A stretch of 34,366 bases of DNA from JAJDBU01 sp046756925 (GTDB lineage: Bacteria > Nitrospirota > Nitrospiria > SBBL01 > JAADHI01), in contig JBHHXH010000021.1 in NCBI GenBank assembly GCA_046756925.1, positions 1 through 34,366 on the forward strand. Reading direction: 5' to 3'. The position numbers and the translations under genes were made by a program. The first letter of the stretch is position 1; every line of letters starts with the position of its first letter. The notes below the pieces were generated by a model that was given only the letters and a program-made list of their open reading frames with translations, made no database searches and was not told the origin of the DNA. Positions 22,961 through 31,828 of this stretch are shown one piece after another.

Positions 22961-24675
22961 GCTTTCGCAGGATCCGCAAAGGACGATTGGCCTTTTGGCT
23001 GGTGGCTTATCTGCTGCCCGCCAATGCCTTGGCCGCCAACATTGAAGTCAAGATCGACCGGGATCCCGTGTTGCTCAATGAGTCGTTCAGCTTGGTTTTT
23101 GAAGCGGACGGTCCGGTTGACGACGATCCGGATTTTTCCCCCCTCGAACACGATTTCGAGATTCTCCGGCAGAGCCAAGGCAACAGCATGCGGATTCTCA
23201 ACGGCACCTTATCTCAACAAAAAGAATGGACCTTGAATCTGATGGGAAAAAACACAGGCCGGTTCATTATCCCCTCGATCTCCTTTGGGAACGATCGAAG
23301 CCGGTCCATCACCATCGAGATAAAAGAAAAGACGCCCGCGCAATCGGAAGGGGACGACGAACCGATATTCCTTGAGGTCACGGCCGTGCCGAGCAAAATT
23401 TTTGTGCAGTCTCAAATTATTTATACCGTGCGATTGTATCGATCGGTCAATTTGATCAGCGGGAATCTCTCCGAGCCGACATTGAGCGATGCCGATGCGG
23501 TCATCGAAAAATTGGGAGACGATCGGGCCTTCGAAACCACGCGAGGCGGTCACCGCTACTTGGTGGTCGAACGCGTGTACGCGATTTTCCCTCAGCAGAG
23601 CGGGCGTTTAAGTATTGCGCCGGTGACCTTCGAAGGACAAATCGGATCCCGTCCCAGATCGATGTTCGGTCCCTTTAACCATGGCGGGACGATTAAGCGG
23701 CTTCAATCGGAAGCGCTGGAACTGGAAGTATCCCCAGTGCCTCAGGATAAAGTCAAGGGGATCTGGCTTCCCGCCCGGGATCTCCGTATTTTGGATAAAT
23801 GGCCGGAGGACGACGAAAAGATGCCGGTGTTTAAGGCCGGTGAGCCCGTGACGCGAACGATTATCGTGGTCGCCGAAGGCTTAACGGCCGCGCATTTGCC
23901 GGAAATCGAGATCGGGTTGCCGAAGGATTTTAAACTGTATCCCGATCAGCCGGTTTTGGAAGACAAAGAACGGAGTCACGGCATTGTCGGCACCCGGACG
24001 GAAAAACTCGCCTTGATCCCAACCCTCCCGGGCGCTTACCGTATTCCGCCCGTGGAGATTCCTTGGTGGAATACGCAGACGGAACGCATGGAGACGGCCG
24101 TCCTCCCGGGAAGATCGATCGAAGTTCTCCCATCGGACATCCCTGAAGCCGCCTTGCCCACGCCGCTCCTCGATCACGAAACCGGTGTCTCCGATACCGA
24201 ACTTGGCGCCGCCAATCGGCAAGGTGCCTCCGGCGCGGCATTTTGGTCCTGGGTGAGTTTGGTTCTTGGCTTGGGCTGGGTTTTAACCTTGGTGGCATGG
24301 TGGGGATCCCGACAAAAACATGAGAAGCCAGGACCGTCCACGGAAACCGTGCCCCCTCCGCCGGATACCCGTGAAATCAGAGGGCAAGTCAAAAAAGCCT
24401 GTATGCAGAATGCGGTAGAGGCCGCAAAGCTGGCCTTGCTGGCTTGGGGACGGGTCGGCCATCCGATGCAGCCGGTGAGTTTAGGCAAACTCGAAAAAGG
24501 GGTCGGCCCCGCCCTTGCGAAAGAAATAAGAATCTTAAATGCGGTGATCTATGGACGGGATGGCTTGTCATGGCAAAACGGCGCGCAGCTGTGGACAGCC
24601 TTTCAAGAAGAAACGAAAGGCGCTGAAAAAAATAGGGTCCGCAAATCCGATGGATTGGCTCCGATGTATCCTTAA
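22957..24675 (+). CDS. batD: BatD: oxygen-tolerance membrane protein
   Basis: A 572-residue protein with a signal sequence (RKGRLAFWLVAYLLPANALA), then the BatD N-terminal beta domain (NIEVKIDRDPVLLNESFSLVFEADG, FEILRQSQGNSMRILNG), a long extracytoplasmic region, a transmembrane helix near residues 430-450 (FWSWVSLVLGLGWVLTLVAWW) and a cytoplasmic tail. I prefer a GTG at 22957 (overlapping the upstream TGA as GTGA; GTG 22954 is equivalent) because longer in-frame openings lie inside the BatBC gene and would hide the signal sequence. Last gene of the Bat operon. Confidence 0.9.
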   Translation: MSFRRIRKGRLAFWLVAYLLPANALAANIEVKIDRDPVLLNESFSLVFEADGPVDDDPDFSPLEHDFEILRQSQGNSMRILNGTLSQQKEWTLNLMGKNTGRFIIPSISFGNDRSRSITIEIKEKTPAQSEGDDEPIFLEVTAVPSKIFVQSQIIYTVRLYRSVNLISGNLSEPTLSDADAVIEKLGDDRAFETTRGGHRYLVVERVYAIFPQQSGRLSIAPVTFEGQIGSRPRSMFGPFNHGGTIKRLQSEALELEVSPVPQDKVKGIWLPARDLRILDKWPEDDEKMPVFKAGEPVTRTIIVVAEGLTAAHLPEIEIGLPKDFKLYPDQPVLEDKERSHGIVGTRTEKLALIPTLPGAYRIPPVEIPWWNTQTERMETAVLPGRSIEVLPSDIPEAALPTPLLDHETGVSDTELGAANRQGASGAAFWSWVSLVLGLGWVLTLVAWWGSRQKHEKPGPSTETVPPPPDTREIRGQVKKACMQNAVEAAKLALLAWGRVGHPMQPVSLGKLEKGVGPALAKEIRILNAVIYGRDGLSWQNGAQLWTAFQEETKGAEKNRVRKSDGLAPMYP

Positions 24676-24704
24676 GGGCACCTGTCGAGAAAGCCGCGCC
24701 GAAC

Positions 24705-24745
24705 GATGCCGTCACTGCATCCCCGCCGGCATCTGAATCCCTTTT
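24705..24745 (+). terminator. Possible terminator of the Bat operon
   Basis: GATGCCG (24705-24711) pairs with CGGCATC (24727-24733) around a 15-base loop, and a short T-run follows at 24741-24745. The distance from stem to T-run is longer than ideal, so this is a weak call, but it is in the right place, 30 bases after batD. Confidence 0.35.
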
Positions 24746-24834
24746 TATCTTGGAGTCGGAATGTCTCTTTGGGTCATGGACCTGCGAATCCCCGGCTCCA
24801 CAGCCCGCGCCGGATGATTAAACGGCGGGTCCGG

Positions 24835-25329
24835 TTATGATTTTTTTTCCTCGGGAATAAACCGCAAGGCCACCCCGTTGTTGCACCAGCGCTGCCCCGT
24901 CGGTTGTGGGCCGTCCTTGAATAAATGTCCTTGGTGCCCGCCGCAACGGATACAGTGGTATTCCGTGCGGGGAAGGATCAGTTTGAAATCCGCCTTGGTT
25001 TCGAGGTGGCCTTCAATCGACTCAAAAAAGCTGGGCCATCCCGTCCCGCTTTCGAACTTCATATCGGACGTAAAAAGACCGAGATCGCAACCGGCGCAGA
25101 CATAGACCCCTGCGCGCTTCTCTCGATTGAGCGGACTCGTAAACGGCCGTTCCGTGCCTTCTTCCCGCAATACGCGATATTGCGCGGGGCTCAATATTTT
25201 CCTCCATTCGGCCTTGGGTTTCACGATTTTCCGGATCGAACGGTTCACGCTTTTTGCCAAGAGGCCAGGCGCTGCCAAGAAGACGGCCACGAGGCCACAG
25301 AATCCTACGACAAATCGTCTCCTGTCCAT
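24835..25329 (-). CDS. msrB: Peptide-methionine (R)-S-oxide reductase, exported
   Basis: Reduces the R form of methionine sulfoxide in proteins. The 164-residue product starts with a twin-arginine-like signal (DRRRFVVGFCGLVAVFLAAPGLLA), implying a periplasmic location. The catalytic domain has Zn-binding CAGC and CIRCGGHQGHLF pairs, the GTGWPSF motif, and the catalytic Cys in RWCNNGVALRF. I use ATG 25329, with GGGAGG about 8 bases upstream, rather than the adjacent GTG. It lies 26 bases after msrA, forming a two-gene operon. Confidence 0.94.
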   Translation of the reverse strand: MDRRRFVVGFCGLVAVFLAAPGLLAKSVNRSIRKIVKPKAEWRKILSPAQYRVLREEGTERPFTSPLNREKRAGVYVCAGCDLGLFTSDMKFESGTGWPSFFESIEGHLETKADFKLILPRTEYHCIRCGGHQGHLFKDGPQPTGQRWCNNGVALRFIPEEKKS

Positions 25330-25355
25330 CACACATCCTCCCTATTGAAAAAGAG

Positions 25356-25973
25356 CTACTTCCACAACATCGCCAAGCGCTGATCCCGACCGCAACCGAA
25401 ACGATAAACGCGATACTGGATCGGGTTCTTCTGGTGGTAGTCTTGGTGATGCGCTTCCGCTGGATAGAACCGCGAAACCTGTTTGATCTCCGTCACGATC
25501 GGCTCGTGAAAGGGCTTGTTGCGCATCAGCTGTTCTTTGGATGCGAAGGCAAGCCTTTTTTGTGAGGCGGTGTGATAATAAATCGCCGCGCGATACTGTG
25601 TTCCGATATCGCAAAATTGGCGGTTTCGAACCGTGGGATCGATGTTCCGCCAATACACTTGAAGCAATGTTTCGTAGGAAACGCGTGTGGGATTGAACAG
25701 AACACGAACCGCTTCGGCATGTCCGGTCCTACCCGTGGAGACAGCCTCATAAGTGGGGTTTTCTATATGACCATCCGTATATCCGGAGGTGGTCGATATA
25801 ATGCCTTCCACTTCGTCGAAGGCATGTTCCATACACCAAAAACACCCCCCTGCAAAAGTTGCGGTTTCCGATGCGTCCATCGTCTCCGCTCGGATCGAGG
25901 TCTGAAGCCCGATTACGAGACATAGAAGCACCGATAAGCGCCAAGACATCTTTTGACCGGTCTTATGAACCAT
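25356..25973 (-). CDS. msrA: Peptide-methionine (S)-S-oxide reductase, exported
   Basis: Reduces the S form of methionine sulfoxide. The 205-residue protein has an N-terminal signal sequence (MSWRLSVLLCLVIGLQTSIRA preceded by eight residues), then the active-site GCFWCME motif with C44 and the family segments VEGIISTTSGYTDG, HAEAVRV and QYRAAIYYH. The ATG at 25973 has GGAGG 8 bases upstream. Together with the exported MsrB it forms an envelope methionine-repair pair, which fits next to a Bat operon linked to oxidative stress. Confidence 0.95.
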   Translation of the reverse strand: MVHKTGQKMSWRLSVLLCLVIGLQTSIRAETMDASETATFAGGCFWCMEHAFDEVEGIISTTSGYTDGHIENPTYEAVSTGRTGHAEAVRVLFNPTRVSYETLLQVYWRNIDPTVRNRQFCDIGTQYRAAIYYHTASQKRLAFASKEQLMRNKPFHEPIVTEIKQVSRFYPAEAHHQDYHQKNPIQYRVYRFGCGRDQRLAMLWK

Positions 25974-26182
25974 GAGGACCTCCTTTTTTATAATTTATGT
26001 TGACACGATACCCTATTTTTTTCAAGCACCGGTCACGAAATGATCACAAATGTTTCACATTTAAGGGATCTCCTTTTAGATGGATTACGTACTGTTCATC
26101 CGGTATCGATATGGCGAATGCGCTGGTTGCCAACCATTGGAACAAGACAACGGACATGGTGAAGTTCGAATTTTGCGTAATG

Positions 26183-29050
26183 TCAGCGCTGATTTCGCGC
26201 CGCGGAGTGCGGATCGATGCCATGGTTTTCCTTCATCCAAGACCAGAAGGGAGAGAGGGGAGGGGCCGCCAAGGCGCCTTGGGGCTGGTCTTTTAGAAAT
26301 TCGGCCATGCGTTTTGCAACCAATTGTCGGGCCTCGTCTTTGTTGCCGGCCATCGACAAAGCATATATTCGATAGTTGAAGGCATCGCCCGCCAACTTGG
26401 CACCGGCCTCTGCTTTGGCCATCGATTGGGCGGCGGCCTGAAAATCCCGATCGGCAATTTGTCGCATACCAAGACGGGCCTGAAGAAGGGGGTCTTCCGT
26501 CTCCTCCGCCTGACGGATGACCCGGTCAAAATCCGCATCACTCCCCAAGAGCCAAAGTGGCAGGGTCTTTAAGCCGGATCGGGTCAACACCCGGTGCAGA
26601 TCAGCGATGGCCGGATTTCCCGGATCTCTGAGGCCGAACCAATGCCGGTGGAGAATCTCCTGATAGGGAAAAAAAGGGAGGGAGCCCATCCGTAAAGGCT
26701 CGGGCCAAAGCCGGCGGATGAGCGCGCTGTTTAAAAAGCGTCTTTGGGCCTCGCCGCTGTTGATCCATCGGCCGATGAGCCGGACCAAGGCCATCCGTGA
26801 TCCGTAAGACGACCGGACGCGTTTTGGAAAATCGTCTACAAGGGGCCAAGTTCCCCGGTAAATTTCTTGAAGGTAGTCGGCATCCCCGATAAACAAAGGA
26901 CCCAACTGTTCCGGCAACTCGATGCCGATATCGGCCAGTTCTTGCGCAACGATCAGATCGTTCCATTGACGCCGGAAGACGGCTTCGGAAACGGGGCCTT
27001 GGGCATGACGGGTTCCGATCATCATCAGGTCGAGCCACTGCCCGTGCCAAAGGGAACAATCCCGAAAAACCTCGCAAAAAGCGCGGAGGATGGCCTTGAC
27101 GCTCTTCGCGTCGATCGAGTGGAGGGGGAGCCAATAGGTGACCATGCCGCCTTCATTCAATCGATCATAAAGGAGTTGAAAATATTCACGGGTATAGAGG
27201 TTCACCACGCCGGCCATCTCGGGCGGGGGCGGTTCTCCCGTGATGAGATCGAAATATTGATCGGTGGTTTGCAGGTAGTAGCGGGCATCCTCGATATGGA
27301 CCCGGACCCTGGGGTCTCGAAGCGGGTGCGCGGACGGATCGGGAAAAACGATGTCGTTCATCTCCAAAATCTCCTGGGAGATATCCACGACATCGATCTG
27401 TTCAAGCGTTTTGTCGTCGGTCAGCGCCTTGGCGGTATTGCCGATGCCGTAGGAAATCAATAAGGCCCGTTTGGGATCCGGATGGACCGCCATGGGCCAG
27501 TAGACGAATAGCTTCATATAGCGTCTGGAGCGAACATCGGAACTCGACATCGAATAGGAGTTGGTCACAAGCCGATGTGACAAGGATTTCCCCTTCCATT
27601 GCGTCTCCAGATAGCTGATCGTTTCGAGACGCCCTTCTCGAAAGCCGACAATGTGTCCCTCGCTGTCCGGCGGGATGAGGCGTTGGTTCGGCATCCGAAG
27701 GTAACGTTGTTCCATCGCGCCGCTTGGAAAGAACAAGATGCTCAGAAGAAAGAGGGCCACACCCGAATAGGCCAGGGCTGAAATACGCGGCGCGGTCCGA
27801 ATCACAATCAAACCGATCACACCGTAGAGGGCGGAAATTAAAAAAAAGGACCGCTCCATGCCGATGGTCGGCAGAAGAACAAATCCGGCAAAAAATGCAC
27901 CGAGGGCCGCACCCATCGTATTGGCAAAGGTGAGCAAGCCGGTCGTTGCCGTTTCGGTATGCAAATGATTTTTTAGGGCACTGCCGATGAGCGTAAATAA
28001 CAACCCAGATAGAAAAGAAACGGGCAGCATCAACGGGATACCGATCCCAAGAATGTCCAATGTCCGGTGAATGACGGAACCAGTATAGGGTTCGATAAAG
28101 ATCGGGAACGCCGCATAACTGACCACCGAAAAGACACCCATCATGAAGGCCGTGGCGGGTATTTCATCGGCGAATCCGGCGCGATAGCCCAGCCCGATCG
28201 AGGCGCACAGGCCGCCCAGGGCGATGCCGACCAAGACGATGGCCAGCATCAAGGCAAAGGATTCGGAATGTCCGGATACAAAGAGCAGGAGAAATCGGAA
28301 CCAAACGATTTCCAACGCGAGCAGGCAAAAACCCGATATAAAGGCGGCCGTCAAAAAAAGACGGCCGGTTTTTTGAACACCGTCACGACGGGGGGGGGAT
28401 GGGGGAATATCCGATGTTTTGATCGCCGGGTGCAGGGTCGGATATTGGCGAGAGAGTTTCCAGGCGATGGCGGCCACGACCGCATTCAGTATGCCAGCCA
28501 GCCAGGCCGTGGCGCGAAGACCGAAAGCGCCGATGAATACATGCTCGGTCATGACGACGCCCAGAAACGCTCCGAGCGTATTCCATCCGTATAGGCTGCC
28601 CAACACCCGACCGAAATTCGAGTCGACTTTAGAAAGTGCTTTGGTCAGGATGGGAAGGGTCAATCCCATTGCGGTAGAAGGAATCAAAAGGAAAAGAAAA
28701 GCCAGAAAGAGCCGAAGGGGATTGATCAGCCAAGGGCGATCCAAGATCGGCAGGATCAAGGGGGAAAGGAGGCGTCCGAAATGCGGTAGGAAGAGAACGA
28801 GGAGCACACCCGTGATACCGATCGCCAATTCAAGGCATGCGTAAAGCCGGATCGGATTTTTTAGCGCCCGTCCGGTTCTTGCCGCCAATGCGTTCCCCAG
28901 CCCCAGCCCACCCATGAAACCGGAAAGGACGAGGCTCGATGCCCAAACGCTGTTGCCGAAGGCAAGCCCTGCCTGTCGAAACCAAAGGGTTTCGAACATC
29001 AGAGCCGTTGTGCCCGACATCAGAAAAATCGTACAAAGAAGCCGTCTCAT
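26183..29050 (-). CDS. Multi-spanning membrane protein fused to a spermidine-synthase-like domain
   Basis: A 955-residue protein of the fused MFS/spermidine-synthase family. About the first 450 residues are strongly hydrophobic with many membrane helices (TALMFETLWFRQAGLAFGNS opens it). Residues ~520-700 form a Rossmann-like methyltransferase/spermidine synthase domain (LLISYGIGNTAKAL, IDVVDISQEIL, DARYYLQTTDQYFDLITGEP). Where spermidine synthases have a catalytic Asp (VDSSDP) this one has GEPPPPE, so aminopropyl transfer is doubtful. The last ~200 residues look like a TPR-type helical region. Its substrate is unknown. Confidence 0.82.
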   Translation of the reverse strand: MRRLLCTIFLMSGTTALMFETLWFRQAGLAFGNSVWASSLVLSGFMGGLGLGNALAARTGRALKNPIRLYACLELAIGITGVLLVLFLPHFGRLLSPLILPILDRPWLINPLRLFLAFLFLLIPSTAMGLTLPILTKALSKVDSNFGRVLGSLYGWNTLGAFLGVVMTEHVFIGAFGLRATAWLAGILNAVVAAIAWKLSRQYPTLHPAIKTSDIPPSPPRRDGVQKTGRLFLTAAFISGFCLLALEIVWFRFLLLFVSGHSESFALMLAIVLVGIALGGLCASIGLGYRAGFADEIPATAFMMGVFSVVSYAAFPIFIEPYTGSVIHRTLDILGIGIPLMLPVSFLSGLLFTLIGSALKNHLHTETATTGLLTFANTMGAALGAFFAGFVLLPTIGMERSFFLISALYGVIGLIVIRTAPRISALAYSGVALFLLSILFFPSGAMEQRYLRMPNQRLIPPDSEGHIVGFREGRLETISYLETQWKGKSLSHRLVTNSYSMSSSDVRSRRYMKLFVYWPMAVHPDPKRALLISYGIGNTAKALTDDKTLEQIDVVDISQEILEMNDIVFPDPSAHPLRDPRVRVHIEDARYYLQTTDQYFDLITGEPPPPEMAGVVNLYTREYFQLLYDRLNEGGMVTYWLPLHSIDAKSVKAILRAFCEVFRDCSLWHGQWLDLMMIGTRHAQGPVSEAVFRRQWNDLIVAQELADIGIELPEQLGPLFIGDADYLQEIYRGTWPLVDDFPKRVRSSYGSRMALVRLIGRWINSGEAQRRFLNSALIRRLWPEPLRMGSLPFFPYQEILHRHWFGLRDPGNPAIADLHRVLTRSGLKTLPLWLLGSDADFDRVIRQAEETEDPLLQARLGMRQIADRDFQAAAQSMAKAEAGAKLAGDAFNYRIYALSMAGNKDEARQLVAKRMAEFLKDQPQGALAAPPLSPFWSWMKENHGIDPHSAARNQR

Positions 29051-29155
29051 TTGGGGGAATTTGACCGAAACCGAATCGACCCCATGGAGCGTCTTATCAT
29101 CACAGTGGTTTGCCGGTAAAAAAATGAATGTCGAGATCTTGAAACAGGGAGCATT

Positions 29156-29359
29156 TTAACACCTTTTGCGCTTTCCGTCGATGCACCGGATGCAAGCCTC
29201 AGGTAAAGCGGCCGGGAGGTGATCGAAGGCGGTCGGTTGGGCAAAGGGGGACACGAAGACCTTCACAAGCGGCTTGGAGATAAGCCTGCATGCGAGGTCG
29301 GGGTTGAAAATGCGAGAGACGAATGGGAGGACGTTTCCACGGCCCTGCACCCGGTCCAT
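29156..29359 (-). CDS. Small hypothetical protein, 67 residues, uncertain
   Basis: This is the only candidate gene in the 326-base gap between the GGDEF/EAL gene and the membrane-synthase gene. The frame runs from ATG 29359 to a TAA and has GC-rich third positions like its neighbours, which mildly supports coding. It contains three cysteines near the C-terminus (PEACIRCIDGKRKRC). No family is recognised and no clear ribosome binding site was seen. It may be spurious. Confidence 0.25.
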   Translation of the reverse strand: MDRVQGRGNVLPFVSRIFNPDLACRLISKPLVKVFVSPFAQPTAFDHLPAALPEACIRCIDGKRKRC

Positions 29360-29376
29360 TCAGGGTCCTGAACCGT

Positions 29377-31470
29377 TTATTTTGTGGAAGACGTCATATC
29401 TTTGTGTTCGAGAAATACCCGTTGATACTCTTTTGCGGGCAAGGGCCGGGTGAAGTAGGAACCTTGGGCGGCATGGCATGAGAGCCAAGTCAGATAAGAA
29501 ATCGCTTCAGGTGTTTCGACGCCATCTGCAACCACATCCAACTCCATGTGTCGGCCGATTCCAATAATGGCCTTTACCAGGTGTTGAACACTCCGGTCCG
29601 TTACAACGCGTCTCGTCAAGGAAGGATCTATTTTAACCAGGTCGATAGGGTGGCGCGACAAACAGCTTAAGGAAGCGTAGCCCGTTCCGAAACGGTCGAC
29701 GGCCAGTCGAATGCCCATGTCCTTCAGTTCGGATATTTTCGAGACGATATCTTCCGACGGATCGATCATGGTCTTCTCGGGGACTTCAAGGGTCAAACAC
29801 GCTGGTGCAAAGCCGGCCTTGTCGAATAACGCACTGAGGACTGCCCCAAAATTCTTATGGTTGATTTGAAAACCGGAAACATCGATCGACAGGGAAGGAC
29901 GGATTCCGAACCGTTGCCGCCATTCGATCACCTGATTGCATGCGCCTTGTATCAGCCATTCGCCAATGTTGCCGATCGTCTGAGCGTTTTCGGCCAGTGC
30001 GATAAATCGATCCGGAAAGAGCAACCCTTTTTCCGGATGACGCCAACAAACCATCGCCTCCAGTAAAACGGTTTCCAAAGAGACAAGATCGACAATCGGT
30101 TGGTAATGAATCACCAACTCTCCCTTCTCCAAGGCATCTTTGAGGTCCCAACCGAGGTCCGTACGGTCTTTTGCCGTTTTATTCATCTTGTGGCTAAAAA
30201 AATGGTGGCTGTTTCGCCCGCTTGTTTTAGATTGGTACATGGCCATATCGGCTTTATCGATCAGGACCAAACCTTCCATGCTGTCATCTGGCACGATGGA
30301 GATGCCGATACTGGCGCCCAGTGAGATATGGTGCCCTTCCATCTCGAAGGGATCGGAAAACCGCGCAAGGATCTCTTTCGCGACCATCGATGCTTCTTCC
30401 CTTCCCTTGATCTCGGTGAGCACGATCAGAAACTCGTCGCCCCCGGCCCGCGCAACCGTATCGGTTTCCCGCACGGAGGCAACGAGTTTCTCGGCGCTCA
30501 TCTTCAATATCCCATCGCCGAATTGATGCCCCAGGGTGTCGTTGACTTGTTTAAAACGATCCAAATCCACGAAAAGAAGCGCCGCCTTACATTTTTTCCG
30601 CCGTGTTTGTTTGATGGCCTGGGACAACCTTTCCAAAAGCAATATTCGATTGGGCAGTTTTGTCAGAGGATCGTAGTATGCCTGCAATTTGAGTTTGGTC
30701 TCACCCGCTTTTCTCTGAGTAATGTCGCTGAAAACGGCGGTGTATTGCACAACATGGTTCTCTTCGTCTTCAACCGCCGTAATCGAGAGCCATTCCGGAT
30801 AGGTTTCACCGTTTTTTCTGCGATTCCAAATCTCCCCCTGCCAATGGCCCAATGCATTGATCCGCTTCCACATCTCTTTATAAAATCCTTGATCGTGGCG
30901 CCCCGACTGAAGAATTTTTGGGTTTTTCCCCAAGACCTCTTCGGCGGCATAGCCGGTAATCTTGGTGAAGGCAGGGTTGACCGATATGATTTTTTTTTCC
31001 GAATTGGTGATGAGAATCGCTTCGCTGCTGGCGTTGAAGATGGCCGTTGATAGATGTTTAAACGTTTCGGATAAAGTACCCCTTGAAATTTCCCGGCAAT
31101 GCCATCGCAAATAGTCCTTCCCCTCTAGGACAATTGTCTTTGAGCCTACGTAAACCTCGCGGACCGCACCGGACTGTGTGCGAAAGCGCATTTGGAATCG
31201 ATCACTGCCTTTTGCGCGAAGGGTCTCTAAGCGTTTCGCAACATTGTCCTCCGGCTGCATAATCACAAAGTCCCCAACCCTCATTTTGGCAAACACGCGA
31301 CGTGTATAACCGAGTCGCGTGTTTGCATTGTTGTTGAAATCGAACAGACGGCCTGTTTGCGGGTCGACAACCAACACGATGTCCTCCGACCATTCGAAGA
31401 GGGCACGGTATCGGTCTTCCAGGTTACCGTGGTTGTTTTTCGAATATTGTGTTTGTGGATCCATATTCAA
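29377..31470 (-). CDS. PAS-PAS-GGDEF-EAL cyclic-di-GMP protein with degenerate EAL
   Basis: A 697-residue signalling protein without membrane helices. Two PAS domains (about 18-130 and 140-255) precede a GGDEF domain with an intact GGDEF motif (343-347) and an I-site RETD (334-337), so diguanylate cyclase activity is likely and subject to product inhibition. The C-terminal EAL domain has lost key residues: EAM for EAL (471-473), VDRFGTG for the DDFGTG motif (591-597), ADGVE for AEGVE, and the T-E pair in LEVPEK. Phosphodiesterase activity is therefore unlikely; it may act as a c-di-GMP or protein-binding module. Confidence 0.93.
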   Translation of the reverse strand: MNMDPQTQYSKNNHGNLEDRYRALFEWSEDIVLVVDPQTGRLFDFNNNANTRLGYTRRVFAKMRVGDFVIMQPEDNVAKRLETLRAKGSDRFQMRFRTQSGAVREVYVGSKTIVLEGKDYLRWHCREISRGTLSETFKHLSTAIFNASSEAILITNSEKKIISVNPAFTKITGYAAEEVLGKNPKILQSGRHDQGFYKEMWKRINALGHWQGEIWNRRKNGETYPEWLSITAVEDEENHVVQYTAVFSDITQRKAGETKLKLQAYYDPLTKLPNRILLLERLSQAIKQTRRKKCKAALLFVDLDRFKQVNDTLGHQFGDGILKMSAEKLVASVRETDTVARAGGDEFLIVLTEIKGREEASMVAKEILARFSDPFEMEGHHISLGASIGISIVPDDSMEGLVLIDKADMAMYQSKTSGRNSHHFFSHKMNKTAKDRTDLGWDLKDALEKGELVIHYQPIVDLVSLETVLLEAMVCWRHPEKGLLFPDRFIALAENAQTIGNIGEWLIQGACNQVIEWRQRFGIRPSLSIDVSGFQINHKNFGAVLSALFDKAGFAPACLTLEVPEKTMIDPSEDIVSKISELKDMGIRLAVDRFGTGYASLSCLSRHPIDLVKIDPSLTRRVVTDRSVQHLVKAIIGIGRHMELDVVADGVETPEAISYLTWLSCHAAQGSYFTRPLPAKEYQRVFLEHKDMTSSTK

Positions 31471-31828
31471 AACGCCGGGTAAGCCGCGCCTTTTTTTCTA
31501 CAGCTATTGGAATAACCCCTTTTTTCTCCTCCTGCCCAAAAACCAAAGGTGGTCGAAAAAAAGCTTACTTATTTAATATTACCTCTAAATGCTTGATGAA
31601 TCAAAATATGGCGTGTTTTGGAGGGAAACTCACCGAGGGAAAAGAGGCCTTTTCCATATCGCAACAATGGTGGACTCTGGGGGTGGACTCTGGGGCCCGG
31701 CTGTGTTTGTATTTTTTTGAAGTGCCTGAAAACAAGCAAAAGAGAACGAAGGAGATGGATTTCTTCTCCTTGGATCGCCCCCCATTTCGTTTTGGTTTAA
31801 AAATCGGTCGGGATTTGAGAGCTTTGGT
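31471..31828. other. Intergenic region with a tandem duplication
   Basis: No convincing gene lies between the PBP7-type gene and the GGDEF/EAL gene. The region holds a candidate minus-strand promoter (31576-31604, listed separately) and a perfect tandem 13-bp duplication of GGTGGACTCTGGG (31669-31681 and 31682-31694), probably replication slippage. Confidence 0.5.
31576..31604 (-). promoter_or_regulatory. Candidate promoter of the GGDEF/EAL gene
   Basis: The minus strand has TTGATT (plus 31599-31604) and TAATAT (plus 31576-31581) separated by exactly 17 bases, about 100 bases upstream of the start at 31470. Each box matches four of six consensus positions, so this is a moderate sigma-70 candidate. 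Confidence 0.35.

Noticed and set aside
31592..31603. Palindrome TTGATGAATCAA as an FNR site
   Set aside because: FNR boxes have four bases between TTGAT and ATCAA; here there are two.
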